A stretch of DNA of 64,000 nt. It comes from Cycas panzhihuaensis. Lineage: Eukaryota > Cycadophyta. A program made the position numbers and the translations under genes. The DNA is taken from assembly GCA_023213395.1 (NCBI GenBank), contig CM041465.1, forward strand, positions 56,427,741 through 56,491,740. The letters are read 5' to 3'. Under the pieces are notes generated by a model, which worked only from the letters and a program-made list of their open reading frames with translations, made no database searches and was not told where the DNA came from. Shown here piece after piece: positions 38,838 through 53,389 of this stretch. Numbering within the stretch: the first letter of the stretch is position 1; every line of letters starts with the position of its first letter.

Positions 38838-39941
38838 ATGGCACGTTGTATGCTTAAAGATAAAAACTTAGGCTATGAATTTTGGGTCAAGCGTCCATAC
38901 CGCATGATCTACTTACTTAATCGATGTTCCACAAAAGTCATTGGGGAAGACACCAAAAGAAGCATGGACAAAGTTATAAACCTAGTATCCATCACCTTAA
39001 GGTATTTGGTACATTTAGCCTATGCCCACATTCCTGACCAAAGAAGAACTAAATTAGATGATCATAGTGTAAAATGTATCTTTATTGGATATAGTGAATC
39101 ATCAAAATCTTACAAAGTTTATGATCCCAAATCCCGAAAAGTTATACTAAGTAGGGATGTCAAATTTCAAGAAGATACCTACTATCAAAATAACCATGAA
39201 CAACAAAAGGACATTACCATTAAGTTTAATGCATCAAATACATCCAAATATGTGCCACCTATGTGGCGAAACTCTCCAGAAACCACTAGGGAAACAACAT
39301 TACCTCAACCACCATCACAACCCCTACCCAAATGGGTTCAACGCAATCATGACTTAGGAAATATATTAGATAACCATCGAAGATCTACACATTCACACAA
39401 AGTTAACTTTGCTCTAATGAGTAAGTTACTTGAAAGTCATGAGCCTCAAACCTTTGGTGAGGCTAACCAACATGAGTGCTGGCAAAAAGCCATGCAAGAG
39501 GAATATAAATCTATCGTTAAAAATGATACTTGGGAACTTGTAGACTTACCACCCAGAAAGAAAGCCATTGGAACCAAATGGGTTTATAAGACTAAGTTCC
39601 ATTCTGATGGATCAATTGATAAATATAAAGCTCATTTAGTTGCCAAAGGATATGCCCAAAGAGAAGGCATAGACTATACCGAAACATTTGCCCCAGTTGC
39701 TAGAATGGAATCAGTTCACATGATAATAAGTTTAGCCGCTCAAATGGGTTGGCCTGTTTATCAAATGGACGTCAAAAGTGCTTTCTTAAATGGTTATATC
39801 CAAGAAGATATCTATGTCTCTCAACCCCTCAGTTTTGAAGTTAGGGGGGAAGAAAACAAAGTATATAAGTTAAAGAAAGCATTATATGGTCTAAAACAAG
39901 CACCTAGGGCTTGGTATTCCAAATATAGACACATATCTTAA
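38838..39941 (+). CDS. C4 integrase C-terminal part and RT N-terminal half
   Basis: 368-codon open piece. It begins after the integrase Glu, in MARCMLKDKNLGYEF, runs through HIPDQRRTKLDDHSVKCIF, then the [74 protein letters not shown] one-base insertion ends it where C6 continues. Confidence 0.8.
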   Translation: MARCMLKDKNLGYEFWVKRPYRMIYLLNRCSTKVIGEDTKRSMDKVINLVSITLRYLVHLAYAHIPDQRRTKLDDHSVKCIFIGYSESSKSYKVYDPKSRKVILSRDVKFQEDTYYQNNHEQQKDITIKFNASNTSKYVPPMWRNSPETTRETTLPQPPSQPLPKWVQRNHDLGNILDNHRRSTHSHKVNFALMSKLLESHEPQTFGEANQHECWQKAMQEEYKSIVKNDTWELVDLPPRKKAIGTKWVYKTKFHSDGSIDKYKAHLVAKGYAQREGIDYTETFAPVARMESVHMIISLAAQMGWPVYQMDVKSAFLNGYIQEDIYVSQPLSFEVRGEENKVYKLKKALYGLKQAPRAWYSKYRHIS

Positions 39942-40008
39942 AGATCAAGGGTTTGAAAGATCTCAAGCAGATCCAAACCTATACACTAAAATTAAAGGAA
40001 ATTCGATA

Positions 40009-40296
40009 TTGATCGTAGGACTTTACATAGATGACTTAATTTATACCGGAAATGACTCCCAACTTTTAAATCAATTTAAAGAAGCTATGTGTAAGGAATT
40101 CGAAATGACAGACTTAGGTCTTATGCACTACTTCCTAGGATTGGAAGTGTGGCAAGATAAACAAGGAATATTTATATCTCAACGTAAATATATATTAGAC
40201 CTTCTACAAAGATTTAATATGACAAATCAGAAACCATTGTCAATACCGGTAGAATTGGAATTAAACTCTCTAAGACAGATGACTCAACTTGATTGA
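40009..40296 (+). CDS. C4 RT C-terminal piece
   Basis: Holds the catalytic box [13 protein letters not shown] and [20 protein letters not shown], then the connection to RNase H. Past 40260 the sequence departs from C6 by frequent 1-2 base indels. Confidence 0.75.
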   Translation: MIVGLYIDDLIYTGNDSQLLNQFKEAMCKEFEMTDLGLMHYFLGLEVWQDKQGIFISQRKYILDLLQRFNMTNQKPLSIPVELELNSLRQMTQLD

Positions 40297-40948
40297 TCCC
40301 ACTCACTATAGACAACGATTGGTAGCCTACTTTATTTAACCTCTACTCGACCGATATAACATATTAGTAAGTGTTGTATCTAGATTTATGCAGGATCCAA
40401 AGACATCTCACCGCAAGTCGCTAAAAGAATCCTCGGATACCTTAAAGGGACTTGGACTTTGGACTATACTACAAACCTACATCCGAGTTTCAGCTTAACG
40501 GGTTATCTGATTGATTAGGTGGTGATATTGATGATAGAAAATCTACTTAGGTTATGCATTTAGTATGGGATCGTGTTTGTAGCTTGGAGTACAAAGAAAC
40601 AAAATACCATTTCCTTATCCACACCAAGCGAATATAAAGCGCAGTGTTAGGAGCCCGTGAATCAATCGTTAAGAAGACTCTTACAGATTTTCAAATTAAG
40701 CAAAGAAGGCCCCACTAAAATTTGGTGTGACAATCGAGCGCTATTCAAATGACAAAAATCCAAGATTCCACGCGAGAACAAAGCACATTGAAACTCAATA
40801 CCACTTCATTTGGGAACTTGTACAAGCGAGAAGAGATAGAGTTGACTTATTGTAATCAAGATCAAGCAATGGATATTTTTGCAAAGGCCTTGGGAAAAAT
40901 CAAGTTTGAGAAATTCGGAGATGATTTAGGAGTCATACACATTGGGCT

Positions 40949-40959
40949 TATGGGGAGAA
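40949..40959 (+). other. C4 polypurine tract
   Basis: TATGGGGAGAA directly before the 3' LTR. Confidence 0.85.
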
Positions 40960-41293
40960 TGTTGGGAATAATCCCAATGTTTGTGCACTAGGCGCTTAGG
41001 GCCCCTCAAAGCCACCTTTGAGGGCCCCTAGGGCACCTTGAGCCGCTCAATAGCCTTGGGACCGACCACTCGTGTGAGGTACGTATAACCGTTATTTATT
41101 TTTAATATTTTTTCAAACTAACCTTAATTGTTGTGCAGCTAGGGTGATGGCGCCCGACGCCTCCCCGAATTCTCTATATAAGGGTTGGGAATACCTCCCT
41201 GGTGTTTATTAACACCGCCACTCTTTCGGAAATTGCCGTTGTACTCAAGATGAAAGCGTCGTGATGTCCTGCTCTGCTCCTCCGGCTCCATCA
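40960..41293 (+). repeat. C4 3' LTR
   Basis: 334 bp, about 96% identical to 33033-33367, with an intact TATATAAG at 41175-41182. Followed by the AATAA target duplication. Confidence 0.95.
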
Positions 41294-41836
41294 AATAATA
41301 CACCTTCATGTTCAAAAATAAGTCCACATGCAATAAGAAAATAGGTCATAGAAGGCATATAAAACTTCTCCATTTTTTTATAACTTTAGCTTTAAAATCT
41401 ATAAAATAGGCTTTAAACAACCTTTAAACAACTTGATAATAGGGTTCAAATTAGCCTTTAACAGTAGCTTTGAACAAGCTTTAAATAACATTTAAAATGG
41501 CATCAAAATAATAGGTTTAATTAGGCTTCAAAATAGACTTGTAATAGCTTCAAAACTGGCCCCTTAAATTTTTGAAAACTTGTGATAAAATAGCCCTAAA
41601 TATATATTAAATGATAATCAAAATAGTCCCAAAAATATGCGTTAAAAAATGTAGCAAAATATAGCTTTAAATATTTTAAAAATGAATAAAAAATATATCA
41701 CTGATCAAACACAAAATAGGTTCCTAAATTACTTGACAAGGCTCTAAAAAAACTAAAAAACATAGGCTCTAAAATATTATCCTTAATAATTCAAACTTTG
41801 GGCTCTAATACCATGTTAGAAAAACAAATCCATGAA
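41294..41836 (-). other. L1 interior, right part (5' leader)
   Basis: AT-rich with many TTTAAA/CTTTAAAA words; no coding sequence. Near the LTR it holds a third PBS-like unit (41802-41813). Confidence 0.5.
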
Positions 41837-41890
41837 GCTTTGATACCATGTTGGAAAAATAAACATAGAGCTATGACACCATGTCAAAAA
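41802..41890 (-). repeat. Triplicated LTR-end/PBS junction of L1
   Basis: Three units about 34 bp apart. On minus each reads a T-rich run, AACA or GACA, then a PBS-like word: TGGTGTCATAGC (41870-41881, inside the LTR), TGGTATCAAAGC (41837-41848, at the LTR edge), TGGTATTAGAGC (41802-41813, in the leader). Confidence 0.75.
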
Positions 41891-42053
41891 ATGAATCTAC
41901 TATGAATAAAAAAGATGAGAATGTGGTGAATAAATGATAAAGAAATGAAGCACAAGAAGGATTAAGCATGTACAAGTTAATATAAAGAAATAAAAGAATG
42001 ACCAAACCTCAAATTGTAAAGAAAGATAATATATATACTTATAGTACAACTCA
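41849..42053 (-). repeat. L1 5' LTR, part 1
   Basis: Matches 30117-30320 (minus-strand end of the LTR). Cut at 42053 by M1; the rest is at 48715-48867. Confidence 0.85.
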
Positions 42054-42403
42054 TGGAGTGTTTTCTCATAGATATTGATCTTGTAGATGCAATCCAATAG
42101 AAGTAAAGGCTAAAATAACATAAGTTCACAAATAGATCATAAATAAATTGATCACCAAAGGGGGTACTGAAGTACTTTTTCTACAAAGATAATAATACTC
42201 AACAACCATTACAAATAGAGTTTGACCCTTTAAATAGGAATGTGGGGGTCTTCTTCCTTATGATATTATTAATGGCCCTAGTGGCCTTACATCTTATTAA
42301 ATAGCTTAATAGTCCATCCACAAATGTTAATAGCTAATATCAATCCTTAACCCTTTGGTAGCTCTCGCTTGCTAGTGTTTAGGAAAGGTGGGGTTATGTT
42401 ACA
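42054..42403 (-). repeat. M1 3' LTR
   Basis: 350 bp, matching 48360-48709; shares ATAACATAAGTTCACAAATA and TTAACCCTTTG. Confidence 0.9.
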
Positions 42404-42417
42404 GATCCCTCCCCACT
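42404..42417 (-). other. M1 polypurine tract
   Basis: AGTGGGGAGGGATC on minus, touching the 3' LTR. Confidence 0.75.
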
Positions 42418-42429
42418 AAGATGTTGAGT

Positions 42430-45400
42430 CCTCACAGCATTGAAGATGAGGATATTGCTAGATAAACTCATCAAATTCCCAAGTTGCTTCATCTACATCA
42501 CAACTAACCCACTGTACTAAGTACTAAGAAATAGTATGATTCTAAAGACAACATTGGTGGCTAACAAGTATTTTATTAGGTGGAATTGTAAGTATTTACT
42601 ATTCGAAGAGAATGGGTAAGGTGGTATGAGGAATAACTTTAGTTCCAAGGTTTCTTTCTTAGATAAGAAACATGGAAAATATTATGGATATTAGTGTTTG
42701 AGGGGAGTTCAAGGGCATAGGCAACTTCACCGATTTTATGGAGGACTTTATAAGGACCATAGTAATGGGGGCTTAGTTTATGCCCTTTATGTAACTTAAG
42801 AGATTGTTACTTGTAGAGTTAGAGGTAGAGGAATACTAGATCTCTAATGTTAAAGGATCAATTAAATTAGTGGTGGTTGGTAAGTTACTTCATTTAATTT
42901 CGAGTAGTGGCCAGATTTTGTCAAAGGGTATGGAGGATTAGGTCTATCTCTTGAAGCTTTTATTATATAAAAGTCATTCAAACGTTTGTGACTAAGGTAT
43001 GGTGGGAACGGGGGTGGTAACCATAGAGAGCCAAAAAAAGGGATATATCAATGGTAGAATGGTGAGAGAAGTTGTACGAATACTCTATTAGGGAGAGTTA
43101 GGAGGTCCACTTAGCTTGGTATTTAGAGGCAAAGCAACATAGATAGGTTTCTAGAGTTTTGTTTAGGACCTTAGATTAGCTATCTATTTATAAGTAGTAG
43201 GCAGAACTCATGTTAAATGAGGTTTTGATAGCCTTAAAGAGTTCTTGCTAAAAGGAATTGGTAAACTTGGGGTTTTGGCCATAAATGATGGATGAAAGGA
43301 AGTCGTTAAGGTAAACAATGAATTAGATATATAGTTCAGTAAGACAAAAGGATGTATATAAGATACGGATAGGGAGAACATGTGAGTATTTAGTTAATCG
43401 ATCAATGATTATCCAAATGGAGTCAAACTTATCAAATGGAGGTAAACCCATAATAAAATCCATGGGAATATCTAACCACCTACCTTAAGGAATATTTAAT
43501 AGTTATAGAAGACTAGGAAGGGTTTTGGTATCAACTTTATTTTGCTAACATGTGTCACATTCTAATATGAAGGTGAATATTGTAGTCTTCATATGGGGCC
43601 AAAAGAAATCTACATGGATTCAACAATAAGTTTTATTAAACCTTGAGTGGCCATCAAGGGGAGAAGACTAGTATTTTGTTAGGATTCTAGGTATGAATGA
43701 GGAGGATGGGTGGACAAAGATGCAATTTTGATAGAGTAGATGATTATTAAAGGTTGACCAACATTTATGGGTAAAACCGTTTTTACTTAAGTTAGGGCAG
43801 TCAAGTTGGCCTTGGTTTTCAACCTACAATTCATCAAGCCAAAGGGGTTGGGATTTACTTATGGCATGGAAGCTCAAGTTAGGAGTACTACCATCAGGAT
43901 AGAAATGTGAAAGGGTGTCTGCGCCTATATTATCTTTGCCATTTTTATACTATATTATGAAGTCAAAGACTTGTAGATTGTAAACCCACTTAGCTTGTTC
44001 TTCTGATAAGACTAGTTGATCTAATAGATTATGGAGGCTACCATGATCCATGAGAATACTGAATTTAGAGCCTAAGAGATATTACTACCACTTATTAATA
44101 ACATGCAAAATAACTTTTATCTCCTTCTAGTATGTAGAGAGGCAGAGCTTATGCTCTTTTAATTTTTGACTCTCAAATGTAATGGGATGAGAGTCTTATA
44201 TCAAGATTGCACCCAGTCTGAATCTTGAGGCATCACATTTAAGTTGGAAAGGCTAATTAAAATTAGGAGTGATGAGGACTGGGGTAGAGGTTATTATGAC
44301 TTTAAGGTAAGAAAAAGTAGCATCACCTTCTAAAGACTATTGAAAATCATATTTACAAAGGAGATTGATTAAGAGGGTAGTAAGGGTGGCATAGTTATAT
44401 ATAAACCACTCGTAGAATCTGTGAGCCTGAGGAATACTCGTAGTTGGGTAAGGGTGGTGGGTATTGGCTAAGTTATGATGACAGATATTTTATCAAGGTC
44501 CACGCATACCCCTTCTAATGAGATGATATGCCCTAAGCATTTGAGTTCAAAATGCTTAAATTTGCACTTAGATAATTTTGCATAGAGTTGGTGGTTTTGT
44601 AGTATTTAAAGGACAATTTCTAAGTGTTGGATCTGGTGGTCTAGGTAGACACTATAAATGAGAATGTCATCAAAGAAGACTATGATGAAATTTTAGAGAT
44701 GGGAGCCAAAAATTTATTCATAAGGACTTGAAAAGTTGTTGAGGCATTACAAAGGCCAAAGAGCAATGCATGAAACTTAAAATGGCCATGATATATTTGA
44801 AATATTATCTTATGGCAGTCTTCTGGGGTAATTAGGATTTGGTAGTAACTATAATAAAGGCCTAGCTTAAAAAAATAATCGCACCATAAATTCCATCTAG
44901 CATGTCATCTATGTAAGGGGTGGGGTACTTATTTTTTATACTAATTTTATTTAGCTCTCTATAATTGACACAAAGTCAGAAGGAACCATCTTTCTTCCTA
45001 ACTAAGACAATTAGAGCTACATAAGGGCTTTTGCTTGGTTAGATTATGCCCATGTCAAGGAGCTTAGTTGTGAGTTTCTTAATTTTGTTCTTTTGAAAGT
45101 ATAAGTTATGGTAGGGTCTTAGGCTAATAGGGTCATGATTAAATTGGAGGTCAATTATATGATAAAAGCCATGATTAGATAGGGTAGCAGTGAGTAGAGG
45201 AGAAAATAATTGCTCATATTGGATAATGATGTTTTGTATATGTGAGTGAATTTGTAGTTTAATTTGAATATTGTTGAGATAGACTATGTATCCTAGGTAA
45301 GACTAAAGATGGAATTTCATATATCTAAGAGAGACCACTTGATTAGAAGAGGACTACATCCCATAAATTTTATGATTTCAACCCAATTAGTCTTTGAAAG

Positions 45401-46700
45401 TGATGAGTGGTTTGGTAGGCAAGTTATTTATACAATAAGTTCTTGGGGTTTGTAACCATCGAATCCCTAAGATAGCATCATACCCTCCTATTAATAAATG
45501 TATAGAAATATGATACTAACATATAGGAGTTAATTTGGACTTGCAGGTTTTTAATAACACTAATATAATGGAGCTACGGCTACCTTGGTAGAGAACAAAT
45601 GAAGCCATATCAATGAAATTAAGTGATGTACCACCATCAATCAAGATAGACATTGGATTCTTACAAAGAAAACCTTAGACATGTAGGGGTTCAGGATAAG
45701 AGGAGGTGGTGACAATAGATAGGGATACTTCAAGGTGAAGGTCCAGGGTAGAGTCATCATGGGTGTCATCTTAAGGCTTGTGTTCAGAGCCAGAATCAAA
45801 GGATTCATTAGAGGATATGGAGGGATCAATGGAAAAAACTATGCATCACGCCTTGAAAATGAAGCCATGCTTGGAAGTATACTTTTCTGCACACTATATA
45901 TAGATGCTAGCCTTTAGTCAATGTTGTGCTTTAGCTTGGGAAATTTAGACTATTTTTGGTAGATGAGTCATCATTATACTTATCAGTAGTTAGGCAAATG
46001 ATATCATCATAGCATGGTTGAGGACGTGCAAAGTTGACTTGAGGATGGGTAACATCATCAAATTGAGGCCATAGTCACTAGAAGCCTAACTATCAAATGC
46101 ATGAGAACCAAGTGTTATCCTAATAAGTAGTTGAGGATCTATCTACCACAAATTTGGCATCTACTACTTAAGCACATCCTTTAGGGAGTAAATTACCATT
46201 ATCTTTAGTCTCATATGAATACAATCTTAGAGTCCAACCACATACTATTTATTTATCCAAGTTTTAGATTTATGGTAAGTGATTATATAAAGCTTGAAAT
46301 TTTCTAGTATAAGCCTTCACTATTATAGTTTGTTTAAGTTGAGTAAGTTACATGAAGAAAGATTGACTCCATATGTCCTCATATTATTCAAAGAAATAGC
46401 TGGTGAAATAAGACCATATTAAGTGTGAGGGATATTCTCATTTCGACCAGTTGAACCAATAGTAGCCTCATCCATTTAGGTGGATGGAAGCATATAAGAG
46501 TTTATCCTCATCAGACATTAGGTGGAGTGTGAAATAGGATTCTAACTTGTTAATCTAGCTTTAGGTACATTCCCTATTCACATCTGAATCGAAGGTAGGA
46601 ATATTGATTTTATAGTGAAAGAAAGGCTGCCTTAATGGAGAACCTCCTATAGGTGCATTGCTTCCTTGAAAATGGGGAGGTTGGCTACCTGTTTTATGAG
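42430..46700 (-). pseudogene. M1 gag-pol with chromodomain
   Basis: Read on minus with frequent stops. Gag 46440-46660: INIPTFDSDV, KLESYFTLHLMSDEDKLLYA. Knuckle remnant at about 45850-45880 (CAEKYTSKHGF). Protease about 45380-45670: LIDGGTSLNFID (Gly for the usual Ser) and DAILGIRWLQT. RT about 44440-45060: [28 protein letters not shown] and the catalytic FFDDILIYS (about 44651-44677). RNase H about 43900-44330. Integrase about 42880-43640: DIPMDFIMGLPPFDKFDS. Integrase C-terminus HYYGPYKVLHKIGEVAYALE, HVSYLRKKPW (42640-42790). Chromodomain 42430-42600: VQWVSCDVDEATWEFDEFI, the part that targets chromovirus insertion to marked chromatin. Length and order fit the family. Confidence 0.85.
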
Positions 46701-48333
<1,633 letters not shown>

Positions 48334-48340
48334 ATCATGA

Positions 48341-48358
48341 ACATGGCTCTAATCCTAC
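48341..48358 (-). other. M1 primer-binding site
   Basis: Minus strand after the LTR reads TAGGATTAGAGCCATG, matching TGGTATCAGAGCC with changes in the first half; initiator tRNA-Met type. Confidence 0.5.
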
Positions 48359-48359
48359 T

Positions 48360-48709
48360 TAGAGTGTTTCCTTGCAGAAATCAACCTCGTAGATGTAGTC
48401 TAACAGAAGTAAAAGCCAAAATAACATAAGTTCACAAATAGATCATAAATAAATTGATCACCAAATAGAGTACTAAAGTACTTTCTCTTCAAAGATAATA
48501 ATACTCAATAACTATTACAAGTGGAGTTCAACCCTTTAAATAGGCAAGTGTGAGTCTTCTTCCTTATGATATTATTGGTGGCCCTATCAACCTTATGTCT
48601 TATTGAACAACTTAGTGATCCATGCACAAATCTTAATAGCTAATATCAATCCTTAACCCTTTGTTAGCTCCCGCTTGCTAGTGCTTAGGAAAGGTGGGGT
48701 TATGTTACA
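48360..48709 (-). repeat. M1 5' LTR
   Basis: 350 bp, starting TAGAGTGTTT (TG changed to TA) and ending TGTTACA on +; pairs with 42054-42403. Confidence 0.9.
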
Positions 48710-48714
48710 ATTCA

Positions 48715-48867
48715 CCATTTGTGAGAGAACCCTCATTGGTCAATATTATAGGTTGGCATACATTTTTATATGGTACAAAACTTAATAAGACCTTAAGTAT
48801 AAAATATAAATAAATCTAAAGATGGTGAGAATGGGGATAATTATGTAATTGGGCATTACACCCAACA
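48715..48867 (-). repeat. L1 5' LTR, part 2
   Basis: Continues 41849-42053 after the M1 insertion. On minus it starts TGTTGGGTGTAATGCCC at 48867, matching the other L1 LTR. Confidence 0.85.
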
Positions 48868-50079
48868 CATACAACGTGCCAAATATCACCTTGCATGATC
48901 AATCCTTCATATTCTATACCTTTCTCATAACTGTTAATATATTATATATACGAGGCATAACGTTGATGTATTTTTTGGTGCAATGAGTGATTAATAAAAT
49001 GTTTTAATATTAGAGGATTAACAAATTTAACCTCCTCACATTGTCTTTCATATGCATATTTTAAAAATATTTTGTTATTATTATATATGACTCAAACCTG
49101 GGTGGAAGCTAGCATATATTGCCATTCTCTATCAAATGTTACCTCCATCTCCTACTTCTATCCTCCCCTTTAAAGTTCTCTCACTATAAAATCAAGAATA
49201 AACTTCATGTATATATTATTGCCTTAAAATCTAAAAAATATATATATATTCACAAAATAACAAAAAATATGAGTTTGCTTTTCCTTTTATGTCCATCCCT
49301 TGATTCTAGTCTCTTTAGAACCTCTTTCTCCCTAACAAAGCTTAGCGAGATGGTGCTTAGTTGTAAGTCTAATTAGTCAACTTCTTCATTTATATAACAC
49401 TTTCTATTTGTTAGTTGAGTTCTATTTTAAGCAACCCAATGTCCTTATTTTCTAGCATTTTTATAATCATGCACTTCTCTCTCTCTATTCGTCTTTGGTT
49501 ACTTTGAGCTAAATTTTCTTCTTAGTGTATTTATGTTTAAGACTTATCAATATTCTTTTTTCTTTTAAATTGATTCTACTTACATTCAAATAATCTTTAT
49601 CCCTCCTTTACCTGCACTCAATATAAGTTTACTAATGAGCTTTGATTTACTTTGTATGTACTCTACTTGCACTACCCATTAATATCTCATGTAGTCCACA
49701 TTGTACTAAGTCTCTTTGGCCTACTTCAGTTCCTATCCTTTACATTAACTATAGTTCATTCCTCAAGGACTTGGTTTTATAGTTTTCATTAAACACACTT
49801 CATTAAAAGACATTGTTATTATAGTCTCTAAGGACTAATACTCTATGGGTCAGCCAATCACCATCACATCTTTTAAAGTTAATTGATTTTATCATATATC
49901 ATGCCTCAGTGAAAGTTGTGTAATGATTATAGTTAAGTTATCTATTAGGGTAGGCATGATAACATATGAGGCGCATCATCTAGAAAGTAAGTTCAATAAT
50001 GCTCAGTTTACTATAACCCTCATCTAAACCATTATATGGAATGATGCCCTTAAAAAAAAAAGTACTTACATATATACAT
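48868..50079. other. C1 LTR remainder, then unassigned AT-rich DNA
   Basis: The first part should be the continuation of the C1 LTR cut at 30116; its end cannot be fixed. From about 49000 to 50080 there are only short frames (such as 49119-49376) with no recognisable product and no repeat shared with the rest of the window. Confidence 0.4.
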
Positions 50080-50091
50080 ACATACATATCT

Positions 50092-52130
<2,039 letters not shown>

Positions 52131-52464
52131 ACTACACCTTCTTGGTATTTGAGGAAAGTTATATATCAACTTCATCTCCATTTATAGATGTACAATTTAG
52201 TCCAATTGTATATATTGTTTAGGACCTTTAAATTAGTCCACCATGTTCTTAATTATGATTAAAACCTATCTAATATTAGGGAGGTTCATAAAACTAGTTT
52301 TAGAAGGTGTTACTACAATGAGAAAACCAAACCATGGTGCCTACTTCCTTAAAGATTTTACAATCAAATCCAAGTTAATTGATCTAAAGCATGCATATAT
52401 TAGATTATTCTCATACTATCCCTATATTCATCAAGTCATTTATGAGTCACTATACCCTACTACC

Positions 52465-52869
52465 ATGGCATTAAACATTCACACTAATGGGGGTAGCTAA
52501 GGAAACCCAAAACCATCTACTACTACATAGATTATTCATGATCAGATAAGTAATATTCTAACTAGTATTGAAGTTTATATTCCTAAAGTAATAAATAATG
52601 TACTTAAATATACAACTACCATAGGTGCTCTTAACAATGCTCTATAGTTCGACGTTAGTCTAATCAAATTATTTTCTAATTTACTAATTGTCATATACCA
52701 ACTAACTTATGTCTATCAAATTGGCTCTAAGCACTTATATACTTTATTAGCCATAACTAAATCCTTCTTATCTCAATTTTCTTTTGCCACCAGTCAATAT
52801 GTTCTACATAGTTAAAATGTTGAAGCTAACTCACTTGTAGCCTACATCCTTGAGTACCACCACTTTTAG
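52465..52869 (+). pseudogene. T3: additional RNase H of a third Tat-like element
   Basis: Reads MALNIHTNGGS, a stop (52498-52500), GNPKPS, then IGALNNAL, YVYQIGSKHLYTLLAITKSF and NVEANSLVAYILEYHHF. These follow the T1 and T2 domains in order. The first catalytic Asp position is Asn (52486-52488); the Glu position is lost; an Asp remains in FDVSLIKLF. At least three stops. The upstream frame 52243-52464 (MRKPNHGAYFLKDF) is unrecognised. The rest of the element is lost upstream in the microsatellite, and no clear 3' LTR is visible before C5. Confidence 0.6.
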
Positions 52870-53082
52870 CCTTATTACCTTAAGTTAGGGGCATCACACA
52901 CTCTATGATGAGTATAAACTAACTACTTTCCTTTAGGACTTATGCTTGGGGGTACCACTATCTTTGTAATGAGAATAAACTATAACTTTGAAAACCTATA
53001 TACTGAAGAGCCTAATCTATAGTAGTTCTCATCACACGCTCTATAATGAGTATAAACTTGATGATACTTCATCATAAGTATA

Positions 53083-53126
<44 letters not shown>

Positions 53127-53129
53127 TAT
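52870..53129 (+). repeat. Short AATGAGTATAAACT-type repeats and a (TA)n tract
   Basis: Four copies of a word near ATGAGTATAAACT at 52907, 52967, 53046 and 53071; two are preceded by CATCACACRCTCTAT. Ends in a 40-bp TA tract (53084-53124) next to the C5 LTR. Confidence 0.55.
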
Positions 53130-53376
53130 TGTTAAAAACACTACCCGACTAATGTAAATATTAAGTACATATCTTTATTTATTATTTCTTGGGCTGACGG
53201 ATGTTTATTTTGGAGTCTTACGGATCTATATATATCCAAAGATCTCCTTGTACTCCCATGTTTTCGGATCAATATAATCGATTGTTCTAAGGTGGGTTTT
53301 CCCACTGGATATCGTGTGTATTCATTCTGAGATCGGTGTGTGCATTTGATCTGGTTCTGCTCCCATTTTTTTAACA
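53130..53376 (+). repeat. C5 5' LTR
   Basis: 247 bp, TGTTAAAAACACTACCCG to TTTTTTTAACA, with a TATATATA box at 53227-53234. The LTR end is set by the PBS; the other LTR is not in the window. Confidence 0.7.
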
Positions 53377-53389
53377 TGGTATTAGAGCA
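53377..53389 (+). other. C5 primer-binding site
   Basis: TGGTATTAGAGCA directly after the LTR; initiator tRNA-Met type. Confidence 0.8.

Larger units (their letters stand above)
36741..40948 (+). pseudogene. C4 gag-pol polyprotein, broken
   Basis: Copia order gag-PR-INT-RT-RNH. Gag starts at ATG 36741 (MTSSFGNMIIPKFDGNNFLN). A stop at 36984 stands where C6 has Arg (CGT), and a one-base loss near 37050 shifts the frame. The zinc knuckle CTYCRRNGHTEDKC (37766-37807) is intact. The protease active site reads WYIESGCSTHM: Glu (37931-37933) for the catalytic Asp. A Gln-to-stop change follows at about 37967. Pre-integrase HRRFGHLNYTNLA runs to CEGCLLGKHHR (about 38330-38460). Integrase runs about 38505-39000 with frameshifts. 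RT has [14 protein letters not shown] and YIDD (40024-40035). RNase H (40290-40940) has many small indels. Confidence 0.9.
33033..41293 (+). mobile_element. C4: complete Ty1/copia element, 8.26 kb
   Basis: LTRs 33033-33367 and 40960-41293, opening TGTTGGGAATAATCCC and closing CCATCA, with a perfect AATAA target duplication. A PBS follows the first LTR and a polypurine tract precedes the second. There is an unusually long leader (33383-36740), then gag-pol. It lies inside L1. The second member of the family, C6, starts at 56141. LTR identity is about 96% by eye. It is not autonomous as read: gag has a stop and several frameshifts follow. Confidence 0.95.
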
